A stretch of DNA of 64,000 nucleotides, taken from Rhizobium johnstonii 3841. GTDB lineage: Bacteria > Pseudomonadota > Alphaproteobacteria > Rhizobiales > Rhizobiaceae. This document shows, in pieces, positions 1 through 7,887 of this stretch (position 1 is the first letter of the stretch; each line of letters begins with the position of its first letter). Position numbers and translations under genes: made by a program. The stretch spans positions 4,981,501 to 5,045,500 of the forward strand of contig NC_008380.1 in the NCBI RefSeq assembly GCF_000009265.1. The letters are read 5' to 3'. The notes beneath the pieces are model-generated. The model saw only the letters and a list, made by a program, of their open reading frames with translations. It had not been told where the DNA came from and searched no databases.

Positions 1-64
1 GCGCTCAAAAACAGCCGGCGTCTCATCGACCCGGCTGGCCGTATCAGGTTCAGTCTAGAAAACA

Positions 65-97
65 GGGGAGATGGGGCGCCATCTCCCCTTTTTCTTT
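65..97 (+). terminator. Rho-independent terminator of an upstream transcript
   Basis: An 8-bp perfect stem (GGGGAGAT at 65-72 pairing with ATCTCCCC at 81-88) is followed at once by a T-rich tail. It ends a plus-strand gene that lies before the window. Bases 1-64 show no coding signal, only a small AGCCGG/CCGGCT inverted repeat. The acetyltransferase start at 120 lies just after it and has its own ribosome binding site. Confidence 0.75.
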
Positions 98-119
98 ACC
101 CCTCAAGGAGGACTGAACC

Positions 120-776
120 ATGCAAGGCGAATTGTTAAGGGTAGACCAATCACGGTCTCCCCAGGAGGACCAGCGGTCTTCCACGGAGCGGCTGAGGCCG
201 GAACGGTTAAGGACCGATTGCCCTGTCTTGTTATCGGAAAGGCTCGTCATGCGCGCGCCCCACGAAGAAGACATCGACGCCCTTGCCCATCTCGCCAATA
301 ACGCCAAAGTCGCCACCATGGTATCGCGTATGCCGCACCCTTATACCGCCGATGATGCTGCCGACTTCGTGCGTCGCACGAAAAATGGCGAGATTGGCAA
401 GTGCGTCTATGCGATCACCAAGGCCGAAAACGGCGCCTTTATCGGCTGCTGCGGCGTGGAACCGCAGACAGACGGCAAGACCGTCGAGATCGGCTACTGG
501 CTGGGCGAGCCCTATTGGAACAAGGGTTATACCACCGAGGCCTGCCACGCCCTGGTCGATATGGTGTTCAGGACCCGTCAGGACGTCGATCAGATCGACG
601 CCCGTTGCCGGGTCATGAACGTCGCCTCGCGCCGCGTCATCCAGAAATGCGGCTTCCAGTTCCAGGGTTCGGGGCTCGCCGCCTCGCTGGCGCTCGGCAG
701 CAACGTGCCGGTCGAATGGTACAGGCTCGACCGCAAGACCTGGATGTCCCTCAGAAGCTGGGGGAACATCGCATGA
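120..776 (+). CDS. GNAT family N-acetyltransferase (RimJ/RimL-like)
   Basis: This 218-residue protein looks like a RimJ/RimL-type acetyltransferase that moves an acetyl group from acetyl-CoA to an amine; the substrate cannot be read from sequence. The GNAT fold starts near residue 36 (LLSERLVMRAPHEEDID). The acetyl-CoA-binding region is at about residues 122-142 (VEIGYWLGEPYWNKGYTTEA), and a late block contains the typical N-A-S-R-R-V-I-Q-K-C-G-F pattern. The ATG at 120 is chosen because AAGGAGG lies 8 bases upstream, although the first 35 residues are not typical of the fold; a start near GTG/ATG around codon 35-44 is the alternative. The stop overlaps the start of the next GNAT gene by four bases (ATGA), so the two are probably co-translated. 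Confidence 0.85.
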   Translation: MQGELLRVDQSRSPQEDQRSSTERLRPERLRTDCPVLLSERLVMRAPHEEDIDALAHLANNAKVATMVSRMPHPYTADDAADFVRRTKNGEIGKCVYAITKAENGAFIGCCGVEPQTDGKTVEIGYWLGEPYWNKGYTTEACHALVDMVFRTRQDVDQIDARCRVMNVASRRVIQKCGFQFQGSGLAASLALGSNVPVEWYRLDRKTWMSLRSWGNIA

Positions 777-1360
777 GCACGACTGCGCTGCAAAGGCCAG
801 AGGTCAAGCCGATGATGCCCGGCCCCGCGCCGGTCATCTCGACCGCCCGGCTGACGCTCCGCCCCCACAGGCTGAGCGATGCGCCTGATATCGCGGAATC
901 GCTCTCCGATTTCGCGGTCACGCGCATGCTGTCCCGCGTACCCGCGCCGTTCGACCGGCAGGATGCGCTGGACTGGCTGATCCCGGTCACATCAGGCGCC
1001 CTGCCCGACTGGCCGCTGGCGATCACCGGCAAGGACGATGTCCATATCGGCAACGTCTCGATCGAGTTGCGCCACGGCCGCTGGCACCTCGGCTACTGGC
1101 TGAACCGCTACTACTGGCGGCGCGGCTATATGAGCGAGGCGGTGACGGCGATCATCGAGCGCTTCTCGCGCCGCATGCCGGAGACGCCGATCCATTCCGG
1201 CGTCTTCGCCGACAACCCAGCTTCGCTGCGACTGCAGGAGAAGCTCGGTTTCCGCATGACGGGTTGCGGCGAAATCTATTGTTTCGCCCGCAACACCATG
1301 GTGTCGCACATCGAAACCGTGCTGCAGCCGGGCACGCTGCAGCCGCGGAAGGTCGCCTGA
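773..1360 (+). CDS. GNAT family N-acetyltransferase, second of a tandem pair
   Basis: This 195-residue protein is a second RimJ/RimL-type acetyltransferase. The fold begins near residue 22 (ISTARLTLRPHRLSDAPDI). The acetyl-CoA-binding segment is at about residues 107-124 (GYWLNRYYWRRGYMSEAV), followed by the N-P-A-S-L-R-L-Q-E-K-L-G-F signature near the C-terminus. The start is the ATG that overlaps the previous stop (ATGA). An open frame extends further upstream but runs through the first gene and is not used. Sequence divergence from its neighbour suggests an old duplication or two independent family members rather than a recent copy. Substrate unknown. Confidence 0.85.
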   Translation: MSTTALQRPEVKPMMPGPAPVISTARLTLRPHRLSDAPDIAESLSDFAVTRMLSRVPAPFDRQDALDWLIPVTSGALPDWPLAITGKDDVHIGNVSIELRHGRWHLGYWLNRYYWRRGYMSEAVTAIIERFSRRMPETPIHSGVFADNPASLRLQEKLGFRMTGCGEIYCFARNTMVSHIETVLQPGTLQPRKVA

Positions 1361-1397
1361 TTAAACTCGAGACGTCGCCGCACCGGCGGCGTCTCCA

Positions 1398-2264
1398 TCA
1401 ATCGCCGATCTCGACCCATAGAGGGAAATGATCGGAACCGACGGATTGCGTATCGATCCAGGCGGATTTCAATCGGCTCTGCAGGCCACAACTGACGAAA
1501 CAATAATCGAGATGCATGCGTTTGCCGTGATCTTCGGGATCCATCCAGCTGTAGCTCTCCGGAGAGTAAGTCTTCAGCGCCGCAAAGGCGTCGACCGGCG
1601 TGCCGATCCTCGCCACGCGGCCGTAATATCCGCCGCCAGCCCCGGCAAGCGCGCAATATTCCGGCGATTCCGGCTCCATGTTGAAATCACCCATGATAAC
1701 ATAATCCTCCGGCAGCGGCGGCTCCGGCAGGTCGAATTCACCACCCCCTGTCAGCGACCCACCCTCCTGGACGAAGGCATTGATATGCGCGTTCAAGAAT
1801 TCCAATTGGCGGATGCGCTCGTCGGCAGAGACATGGTCGAGATGGACGGAGTAGACGCGGATCGCACCGCCGGGTGCATCGATCACCGCCTCCGTCGCGC
1901 CGCGCTGCAGGTTGATCTTGCCGATCGTCCGGCTGCGCGGCAGAAGCAGCGTTCGGGTCGAGACGATCGGCCAGCGCGACAGCACCATGTTGCCGAACTG
2001 GAAACGGGTCCCGCGCACCGGCTGGAGCCCGCCTTCATCAGCTTCGACATGCATGTCGCAGGCCGGTCCATACACCCAGAAATAGTCGGGAAAGAAGGAT
2101 GCAATATCGGCCGCCATGTCGGCAAAACCGTTGCGGGAGAAGCCGCGGGTCACCTCCTGCAGCGCGATGACATCGGCACCCTCGAGACTCCGGGCAATGC
2201 GCGCCAGATCGTATCTGCCGTCGAGACCGAAGCCGTACTGTATGTTATAGCTCGCAAAATTCAC
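1398..2264 (-). CDS. Endonuclease/exonuclease/phosphatase family protein
   Basis: This is a 288-residue protein of the EEP (DNase I-like) superfamily. Visible metal and catalytic positions are N7 in SYNIQYG, E37 in ALQEV, the MGDFNMEPES block in the middle and SDHFPLWVEI at the C-terminus, so all the usual catalytic motifs are present. Members hydrolyse phosphodiesters in nucleic acids or phosphoesters in lipids or sugars; the substrate here is unknown. The GTG at 2264 is chosen because GGAGGTCA lies about 10 bases upstream and homology begins at once. The longer open frame would run into obgE on the opposite strand. The gene is divergent from obgE with only 84 bases between starts. Confidence 0.85.
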   Translation of the reverse strand: MNFASYNIQYGFGLDGRYDLARIARSLEGADVIALQEVTRGFSRNGFADMAADIASFFPDYFWVYGPACDMHVEADEGGLQPVRGTRFQFGNMVLSRWPIVSTRTLLLPRSRTIGKINLQRGATEAVIDAPGGAIRVYSVHLDHVSADERIRQLEFLNAHINAFVQEGGSLTGGGEFDLPEPPLPEDYVIMGDFNMEPESPEYCALAGAGGGYYGRVARIGTPVDAFAALKTYSPESYSWMDPEDHGKRMHLDYCFVSCGLQSRLKSAWIDTQSVGSDHFPLWVEIGD

Positions 2265-2348
2265 GATAATCTTTGACCTCCGTCGGAACCGCCTATATCG
2301 AATGGGCCAAGACGGGCCGTCCAACTGCCACTGAATATTGGAAGTAAA

Positions 2349-3443
2349 ATGAAATTTCTCGACGAAGCAAAGGTCTATATCAAGTCCGGGGACGGCGGCG
2401 GCGGCAGCGTTTCCTTCCGACGCGAGAAATTCATCGAGTTCGGCGGCCCGGATGGCGGCGATGGCGGACGCGGCGGCGACGTCTGGGTCGAGGCCGTCAA
2501 CGGCCTCAACACGCTGATCGATTTCCGCTATCAGCAGCATTTCAAGGCGACGATCGGCACCCATGGCATGGGCAGGAACCGCACCGGCGCCAATGGCAGC
2601 GACGTGACGCTGAAGGTCCCCGTGGGCACCCAGATCTTCGAGGAAGACCAGGAAACGCTGATCTGCGACCTGACCGTCGAAGGCCAGCGTTACTGTCTCG
2701 CCCATGGCGGCAATGGCGGCTTCGGCAATGCCCATTTCAAGACCTCGACCAATCAGGCGCCGGATTGGGCCAATCCCGGTCTGCCCGGCGAGGAAAAGAC
2801 CATCTGGCTGCACCTGAAGCTGATTGCCGATGCCGGCCTCGTCGGCCTGCCCAATGCCGGCAAGTCGACCTTCCTGGCATCAGTCACCCGCGCCCGGCCG
2901 AAAATCGCCAACTATCCCTTCACCACACTGCATCCCAATCTCGGGGTCGCCACCATCGACGAGCGCGAATTCATCCTGGCCGACATTCCGGGCCTGATCG
3001 AAGGCGCCCATGAGGGGGTCGGCATCGGCGACCGTTTCCTCGGCCATGTCGAGCGCACCCGCGTGCTGCTGCACCTCATCTCCGCCCAGGAAGAAAAGGT
3101 CGGCAAGGCCTATAAGACGGTCAAGCACGAACTCGAAGCCTACGGAAACGAGTTGACCGACAAGGCTGAGATCGTGGCGCTGTCGCAGATCGACGTGCTC
3201 GACGATGCCGAACTGAAGAAGAAGACCAAGGAATTGGCCAAGGCCTGCGGCAAGACGCCATTCCAGATTTCGGCCGTCACCGGCAAAGGCATGACCGAGG
3301 TGTTGCGTGCGCTGCGCGACATCATCGTCGAAGCCAATACCGAGGAGAAGCCGGCCAAGGTGCCGAAGCTGCGCCATCGCGACATGGTCGTCACCGATGA
3401 GGGCGAGGACAAGGGTGGAGACGAGGGCGATGACCAGCCGTAA
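2349..3443 (+). CDS. obgE: GTPase ObgE/CgtA
   Basis: Obg is an essential GTPase that binds the 50S ribosomal subunit and links ribosome assembly to stress signals. The glycine-rich Obg domain fills residues 1-159 (for example GDGGGGSVSFRREKF). The G domain follows, with G1 GLPNAGKST at 166-174, the NYPFTT switch at 188-193 and G3 DIPGLIEGA at 212-220. The G4 motif is SQID instead of the classical NKxD. An acidic tail follows, and the length of 364 residues is normal. proB starts 14 bases before this gene stops, so obgE, proB, proA and nadD form one tightly packed plus-strand operon. Confidence 0.97.
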   Translation: MKFLDEAKVYIKSGDGGGGSVSFRREKFIEFGGPDGGDGGRGGDVWVEAVNGLNTLIDFRYQQHFKATIGTHGMGRNRTGANGSDVTLKVPVGTQIFEEDQETLICDLTVEGQRYCLAHGGNGGFGNAHFKTSTNQAPDWANPGLPGEEKTIWLHLKLIADAGLVGLPNAGKSTFLASVTRARPKIANYPFTTLHPNLGVATIDEREFILADIPGLIEGAHEGVGIGDRFLGHVERTRVLLHLISAQEEKVGKAYKTVKHELEAYGNELTDKAEIVALSQIDVLDDAELKKKTKELAKACGKTPFQISAVTGKGMTEVLRALRDIIVEANTEEKPAKVPKLRHRDMVVTDEGEDKGGDEGDDQP

Positions 3444-4599
3444 GCCGCTTGGCCGCTACCGCCGCATCGTCATCAAGATCGGATCCGCGCTTCTGGTCGA
3501 CCGCAAGGCCGGGCTGAAGAAGGCCTGGCTCGACGCCATGTGCGCCGATATCTCCGGCCTGAAGGCCAAGGGTATCGACGTGCTCGTCGTGTCCTCGGGC
3601 GCAATCGCGCTCGGCCGCTCGGTGCTCGACCTGCCCTCCGGCGCGCTGAAGCTTGAGGAAAGCCAGGCGGCGGCGGCCGTCGGCCAGATCGCGCTGGCCC
3701 GCGCCTGGTCGGAAAGCCTGTCGCGCGACGAGATCGTCGCCGGCCAGATCCTGCTGACGCTCGGCGATACCGAGGAGCGCCGTCGCTATCTCAATGCGCG
3801 CGCCACCATCAATCAGCTTTTGAAGATCGGCGCCGTGCCGATCATCAATGAAAACGACACGGTCGCCACCAGCGAGATCCGCTACGGCGACAACGACCGG
3901 CTGGCCGCCCGCGTCGCGACGATGACCGGCGCCGATCTGCTCATTCTTCTCTCCGATATCGACGGTCTCTACACCGCGCCGCCCCATCTCGATCCGAACG
4001 CAACGTTCCTTGAGACGATTGCTGAAATCACCCCCGAGATCGAGGCAATGGCCGGAGGCGCGGCCTCCGAGCTTTCGCGTGGCGGCATGCGTACCAAGAT
4101 CGATGCCGGCAAGATTGCGACGGCATCAGGCTGCGCGATGATCATCGCCTCCGGCAAGACCGAGAACCCTCTGTCGGCGATCGAAAACGGCGCGCGTTCC
4201 TCCTGGTTTGCGCCGTCGGGCACACCCGTTACCGCCCGCAAGACCTGGATTGCCGGACAGCTGCAGCCGGCCGGCGAACTGCATGTCGATGACGGCGCCG
4301 TCACAGCCCTCGGCGCCGGCAAGAGCCTGCTTCCCGCCGGCGTTCGCAGCGTTTCCGGCCTCTTCAGCCGCGGCGACACGGTGGCGATCATCGGCCCGGC
4401 CGGCCGCGAGATCGCCCGCGGCCTGGTAAGCTACGATGCCGACGACGCCCGTCGGATTGCCGGCCGCAAGTCGGCGGAGATCGAGACCATTCTCGGTTAT
4501 CCCGGACGCGCCGCCATGGTCCATCGCGACGACATGGTGATGACCGCGCAGATCGGTTCGAAATCGGAAAGGCAGAAGAAGGACGCGAGCTATGCTTGA
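3430..4599 (+). CDS. proB: Glutamate 5-kinase
   Basis: ProB phosphorylates L-glutamate to gamma-glutamyl phosphate, the first committed step of proline synthesis, and is normally feedback inhibited by proline. The 389-residue protein has the amino-acid kinase domain first (IVIKIGSALL at about 13-22, PIINENDTVA in the middle). A C-terminal PUA domain follows from about residue 280, with the usual linker SWFAPSGTPVTARK just before it. The ATG at 3430 overlaps obgE by 14 bases; a longer in-frame extension has no homology. The end overlaps proA by 8 bases, so the two proline enzymes are translationally coupled. Confidence 0.96.
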   Translation: MTSRKPLGRYRRIVIKIGSALLVDRKAGLKKAWLDAMCADISGLKAKGIDVLVVSSGAIALGRSVLDLPSGALKLEESQAAAAVGQIALARAWSESLSRDEIVAGQILLTLGDTEERRRYLNARATINQLLKIGAVPIINENDTVATSEIRYGDNDRLAARVATMTGADLLILLSDIDGLYTAPPHLDPNATFLETIAEITPEIEAMAGGAASELSRGGMRTKIDAGKIATASGCAMIIASGKTENPLSAIENGARSSWFAPSGTPVTARKTWIAGQLQPAGELHVDDGAVTALGAGKSLLPAGVRSVSGLFSRGDTVAIIGPAGREIARGLVSYDADDARRIAGRKSAEIETILGYPGRAAMVHRDDMVMTAQIGSKSERQKKDASYA

Positions 4600-5875
4600 T
4601 ACCGTTGCGCCGGGCCCTGACATTGACGTGCTGATGAACGATATCGGCCGCAAGGCAAAGGCTGCCGCACGACCGCTGGGCTTTGCGTCCACCGAGGCGA
4701 AGAACAGCGCGTTGAACGCCATGGCCGATGCGATCCTGGCGAACAAGGCGCATATTCTTGCCGAGAACGCCAAGGACCTGAAGGACATCGAAGGCACCGA
4801 GATGCTCGCTTCCTTCGTCGACCGGCTGACGCTGAACGACAAGCGCGTCGCCGAAATGGCCGAGGGAATCCGCGCCATCGCCGCCCTTGCCGATCCGGTC
4901 GGCGAAGTCATCGCTGCCTGGGACCGGCCGAACGGCCTGAAGATCGAGCGCGTCCGTACGCCACTCGGTGTCATCGGCGTGATCTTCGAAAGCCGCCCGA
5001 ACGTTACCGCGGATGCCGGCGCCCTCTGCCTCAAGGCGGGCAATGCTGTCATCCTGCGTTGCGGCTCGGATTCGCGCCGTTCATCGCAGGCTATCCATGC
5101 CTGCCTGGTCAAGGGTCTGAAGGCGGCGGGACTTCCAGAGCATGCTATCCAGCTCGTGCCGGTCACCGACCGCGCTGCCGTCGGCGCCATGCTGCGCGGC
5201 CTCGACGGCGCGATCGACGTGATCGTGCCGCGCGGCGGCAAGAGCCTGGTTGCCCGGGTGCAGAGCGAGGCTCGCGTGCCGGTATTCGCCCACCTCGAAG
5301 GCCTTTGCCATATCTATGTCGATGCCTCGGCCGATATCGAGATGGCGAAGAAGATCATCGTCAACGCCAAGATGCGCCGCACCGGTATCTGCGGCGCGGT
5401 CGAAACCCTGCTCGTCGATGGCGCCGCGATCGGCACGCATCTGACACCGCTGCTCGAAGCTCTCACCGATGCCGGCTGCGAGATCCGTGCTTCGCCAACG
5501 GTGCTGAAGGTCGCGCCTGGCATGAAGCCTGCAACCGAGGAGGACTGGTCGACGGAATATCTCGACGCGATCATCTCCGTTGCCGTCGTCGACGGCATAT
5601 CGGGCGCCATCGCCCATATCCAGACATATTCCTCCAACCACACCGAGGCGGTCATCGCCGAGGACCCTGACGTCGTCGCACGCTTCTTCACCGAGGTCGA
5701 TTCGGCGATCCTGCTGCACAATGCCTCGACGCAGTTTGCCGATGGCGGCGAGTTCGGCATGGGTGCGGAAATCGGCATCGCCACCGGCAAGATGCATGCC
5801 CGTGGCCCCGTCGGCGTCGAACAGCTCACCTCTTTCAAATATCGGGTGCATGGTGCCGGACAGACGCGGCCCTGA
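4592..5875 (+). CDS. proA: Glutamate-5-semialdehyde dehydrogenase (gamma-glutamyl phosphate reductase)
   Basis: ProA reduces gamma-glutamyl phosphate with NADPH to glutamate-5-semialdehyde, which cyclises on the way to proline. The 427-residue length is typical. It carries the aldehyde dehydrogenase fold with the nucleotide-binding block GVIGVIFESRPNVTADA near 126-142 and the catalytic cysteine C267 in RTGICGAVETLL. The end of the protein (GPVGVEQLTSFKYRV) is the conserved ProA C-terminus. It follows proB with an 8-base overlap and is followed within one base by the likely GTG start of nadD. Confidence 0.97.
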   Translation: MLDTVAPGPDIDVLMNDIGRKAKAAARPLGFASTEAKNSALNAMADAILANKAHILAENAKDLKDIEGTEMLASFVDRLTLNDKRVAEMAEGIRAIAALADPVGEVIAAWDRPNGLKIERVRTPLGVIGVIFESRPNVTADAGALCLKAGNAVILRCGSDSRRSSQAIHACLVKGLKAAGLPEHAIQLVPVTDRAAVGAMLRGLDGAIDVIVPRGGKSLVARVQSEARVPVFAHLEGLCHIYVDASADIEMAKKIIVNAKMRRTGICGAVETLLVDGAAIGTHLTPLLEALTDAGCEIRASPTVLKVAPGMKPATEEDWSTEYLDAIISVAVVDGISGAIAHIQTYSSNHTEAVIAEDPDVVARFFTEVDSAILLHNASTQFADGGEFGMGAEIGIATGKMHARGPVGVEQLTSFKYRVHGAGQTRP

Positions 5876-5876
5876 C

Positions 5877-6512
5877 GTGACGACCGAGAATGTGGACCGG
5901 CGCTATCTCCGCATGCCGCACAGCGAGCGCGGCATGGTCGTCGGTCTGTTCGGCGGCTCGTTCAATCCGCCGCATCAGGGCCACGCGCTCGTCGCCGAGA
6001 TTGCCATCAAGCGGCTCCGCCTCGACCAGCTCTGGTGGATGGTCACACCCGGCAATCCGCTGAAGAGCCGCAACCAGCTTGCCCCGCTTGCCGAGCGCCT
6101 CGCCGAAAGCGAGCGTGTTGCCGCTGATCCCCGCATCAAGGTCACCGCCTTCGAACAGACGCTCGGTACCAGCTACACCGCCAACACGCTTGCCCGGGTC
6201 AAGGCACGCAATCCGCATGTGCATTTCATCTGGATCATGGGCGCCGACAGCCTGCAGACCTTTCACAAATGGCAGAAATGGCAGGAGATTGCCCGCACCT
6301 TCCCGATCGCGGTGATCGACCGGCCGGGCGCGACGCTATCCTTCCTGTCTTCGAAAATGGCCAGGACCTTCGGTTTCGCCCGTGTCGACGAGGACGATGC
6401 CCGTGTTCTCTGGAAGAAACGTGCGCCAGCCTGGACCTTCATCCACGGACCGCGCTCCGGCCTAAGCTCGACGGCAATCCGCAACGGCTCGTCGCACAGC
6501 GACGCCGAATAG
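5877..6512 (+). CDS. nadD: Nicotinate-nucleotide adenylyltransferase
   Basis: NadD joins nicotinate mononucleotide and ATP to give deamido-NAD in NAD synthesis. The nucleotidyltransferase signature GLFGGSFNPPHQGH is near the N-terminus and the ISSTxIR-type motif appears as GLSSTAIRNG at the end. The start is uncertain: GTG at 5877, one base after the proA stop, fits translational coupling and gives 211 residues. ATGs at 5850, 5913 and 5934 are alternatives, and none has a clear Shine-Dalgarno sequence. In many bacteria nadD lies between obgE/proBA and rsfS, as here, except that the sRNA and mod region is inserted before rsfS. Confidence 0.94.
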   Translation: MTTENVDRRYLRMPHSERGMVVGLFGGSFNPPHQGHALVAEIAIKRLRLDQLWWMVTPGNPLKSRNQLAPLAERLAESERVAADPRIKVTAFEQTLGTSYTANTLARVKARNPHVHFIWIMGADSLQTFHKWQKWQEIARTFPIAVIDRPGATLSFLSSKMARTFGFARVDEDDARVLWKKRAPAWTFIHGPRSGLSSTAIRNGSSHSDAE

Positions 6513-6533
6513 CCTAATTTTCAGAAGATCCCG

Positions 6534-6665
6534 AAAACGAGAAAGCCCGACGGGGGAGGAGATCCGTCGGGCTTATAAACTCGATCGACAACTGGGAGGA
6601 GGAGTGTTGTCGACCCTATCGAACGGCTATGGGAGGAGGAGAAGCCGTGTCGATGAGTGTGTTGT
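6534..6665 (-). ncRNA. Candidate trans-acting sRNA with three anti-SD hairpin loops (alpha-r8/MmgR-like)
   Basis: Read on the minus strand, this stretch is a chain of three hairpins. Hairpin 1 has stem 6643-6648/6623-6628, hairpin 2 has stem 6606-6613/6585-6592 (8 bp), and hairpin 3 has stem 6565-6574/6543-6552 (10 bp). The loops read TCTCCTCCTCCCAT, ACTCCTCCTCCCA and a shorter CTCCTCCCC-containing loop. The last hairpin runs into TTTCTCGTTTT, a good intrinsic terminator, which fixes the strand and the 3' end near 6534. The 5' end is not defined; about 6650-6665 is an estimate. Unpaired CCUCC-rich loops that can bind Shine-Dalgarno sequences are the hallmark of the rhizobial alpha-r8 family (MmgR in Sinorhizobium, which limits polyhydroxybutyrate storage) and of the CcsR-type RNAs of Rhodobacter. 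Assignment to alpha-r8 is from memory of the motif, not from alignment. Confidence 0.72.
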
Positions 6666-6696
6666 AGCATATTTCGCACGAAGATGAATATCGATT

Positions 6697-6717
6697 GGTG
6701 CATTGCAGCAATGCACC
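6697..6717. promoter_or_regulatory. Perfect 10-bp-arm palindrome upstream of the sRNA
   Basis: GGTGCATTGC and GCAATGCACC flank a single central base, forming a perfect inverted repeat about 35-50 bases before the estimated sRNA start. It is too short-looped to be a terminator and has no T tail, so it looks like a binding site for a dimeric regulator. The TGC...GCA pattern recalls sites of the PHB regulator AniA/PhaR, and the TGCA-rich arms loosely recall NtrC sites. Both regulators are reported to control mmgR in Sinorhizobium, but the match here is only by eye. Confidence 0.5.
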
Positions 6718-6921
6718 CGATGCAAATCTCGAGGCGGGTTTGGCTTCCCCATTGCCGTTTTTATTAGCAAAAATTAAGGAACCGGCCTCGGTCGCAGGGA
6801 GTCCTTGCGGTTTGCAAACTGACTTCAGGTATTTTCGCCCTGCTGATCTCACTTTCGGCGGAAGCCATGCACCTCACGAATGCGTGAACGTGGCGCCGCT
6901 GCGAACGCGAGCGCCCGATAC

Positions 6922-6945
6922 GGTTATATTTTCTTGGATATATCC
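6922..6945. promoter_or_regulatory. Mo-box-like ModE operator 1 upstream of modA
   Basis: GGTTATAT and ATATATCC are separated by 8 bases. Each arm differs by one base from the ModE half-site pattern CGNTATAT / ATATANCG, whose usual spacing is the same. It lies about 60-85 bases before modA. Together with the second copy at 6965-6988 and the modE gene at the end of the cluster, it suggests that ModE-molybdate controls the modABC operon. Confidence 0.6.
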
Positions 6946-6964
6946 CTAGCCAAGGCGCGCGGCC

Positions 6965-6988
6965 CGTTATATTCGTCGCAATATTTCG
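6965..6988. promoter_or_regulatory. Mo-box-like ModE operator 2 upstream of modA
   Basis: CGTTATAT, a perfect left half-site, is followed after 8 bases by ATATTTCG, which has one mismatch to ATATANCG. It sits 19-42 bases before the modA start, where a bound ModE dimer would cover the promoter or leader. The two sites are 43 bases apart (same-position distance), roughly four helical turns, which would put two dimers on the same face. Confidence 0.62.
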
Positions 6989-7006
6989 AACTCCGGGGAA
7001 TGAATT

Positions 7007-7798
7007 ATGCAAAACCGCCGCCAATGGATGAAACTGGCGACCGCCGCGATCGCAGTCCTCTGGCTTGGCGCGACAGCGCTTCCGGCGCCTGCCGCCGCAG
7101 CCGAAAAACTTACCGTCTTTGCGGCGGCGAGCCTCAAGAATGCGCTCGACGCCGCCAATGCCGCCTGGGCAAAGGAAAGCGGCAAGGAACCCGTCGCCTC
7201 CTATGCGGCAAGCGGCGCGCTAGCCAAGCAGATCGAAAACGCGGCCCCTGCCGATGTCTTCATCTCGGCCGACCTCGACTGGATGGATTACGTCGCCAAG
7301 AAGAAACTGATCAAGGCCGACACCCGCTCCAACCTGCTTGGCAACAAGATTGTGCTCGTTGCCGAAAAGGACAAGGCAAAACCGGTCGATGTCAAGCAAG
7401 GCTTCGATCTCGCCGGCCTTTTGGGTGACGGCAAGCTTGCCATGGGTGAACCGAAATCGGTTCCGGCCGGCAAATACGGCATGGCCGCGCTCGAAAGGCT
7501 CGGCGTCTGGAAATCGGTCGAAACCAAGGTCGCCGGCGCCGAAAGCGTGCGCGCTGCCCTTGCCCTCGTTTCGCGCGGCGAAGCGCCTTATGGCATCGTC
7601 TATCAGACGGATGCCGCAGCCGATAAGGGTGTCGCCGTCGTCGGCACCTTCCCCGCCGAGTCCCATCCGCCGATCATCTATCCGATCGCGATCCTCGCCG
7701 AGAGCAAGAACCCGGATGCATCAGCCTATCTCGACTTCCTGAAATCCGACAAGGCAGCCGCCTTCTTCACGGCGCAGGGTTTCACCACACTGAAATGA
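7007..7798 (+). CDS. modA: Molybdate ABC transporter, periplasmic substrate-binding protein
   Basis: ModA captures molybdate (or tungstate) in the periplasm and delivers it to ModBC. The 263-residue protein has a signal peptide of about 31 residues (MQNRRQWMKLATAAIAVLW..., cut after AAAA). The mature part begins with KLTVFAAASLKNALD and contains SYAASGALAKQIENGA-like and PADVFISADLDWMD blocks typical of ModA. A GGGGAA sequence lies about 8 bases before the ATG. Two Mo-box-like sites precede it. modB follows after a 276-base gap that holds a palindromic mosaic element. Confidence 0.96.
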   Translation: MQNRRQWMKLATAAIAVLWLGATALPAPAAAAEKLTVFAAASLKNALDAANAAWAKESGKEPVASYAASGALAKQIENAAPADVFISADLDWMDYVAKKKLIKADTRSNLLGNKIVLVAEKDKAKPVDVKQGFDLAGLLGDGKLAMGEPKSVPAGKYGMAALERLGVWKSVETKVAGAESVRAALALVSRGEAPYGIVYQTDAAADKGVAVVGTFPAESHPPIIYPIAILAESKNPDASAYLDFLKSDKAAAFFTAQGFTTLK

Positions 7799-7887
7799 TT
7801 GAGAAGTTGAGATGATTGCGGAATCGACAGTGACCGCTTAGCGTGAAGACTCAATAAGGCGAGCCGCAGATAGCAGTCTGGTTCGTG

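Noticed and set aside
6543..6574. Terminator for nadD on the plus strand
   Set aside because: The hairpin is followed by ATAAAC on the plus strand but by a T-run on the minus strand, so its main role is the end of the minus-strand sRNA.
6521..6949. Small open frames (60-84 codons) around the sRNA locus
   Set aside because: No ribosome binding sites or conserved features; the hairpin structure explains the sequence better.
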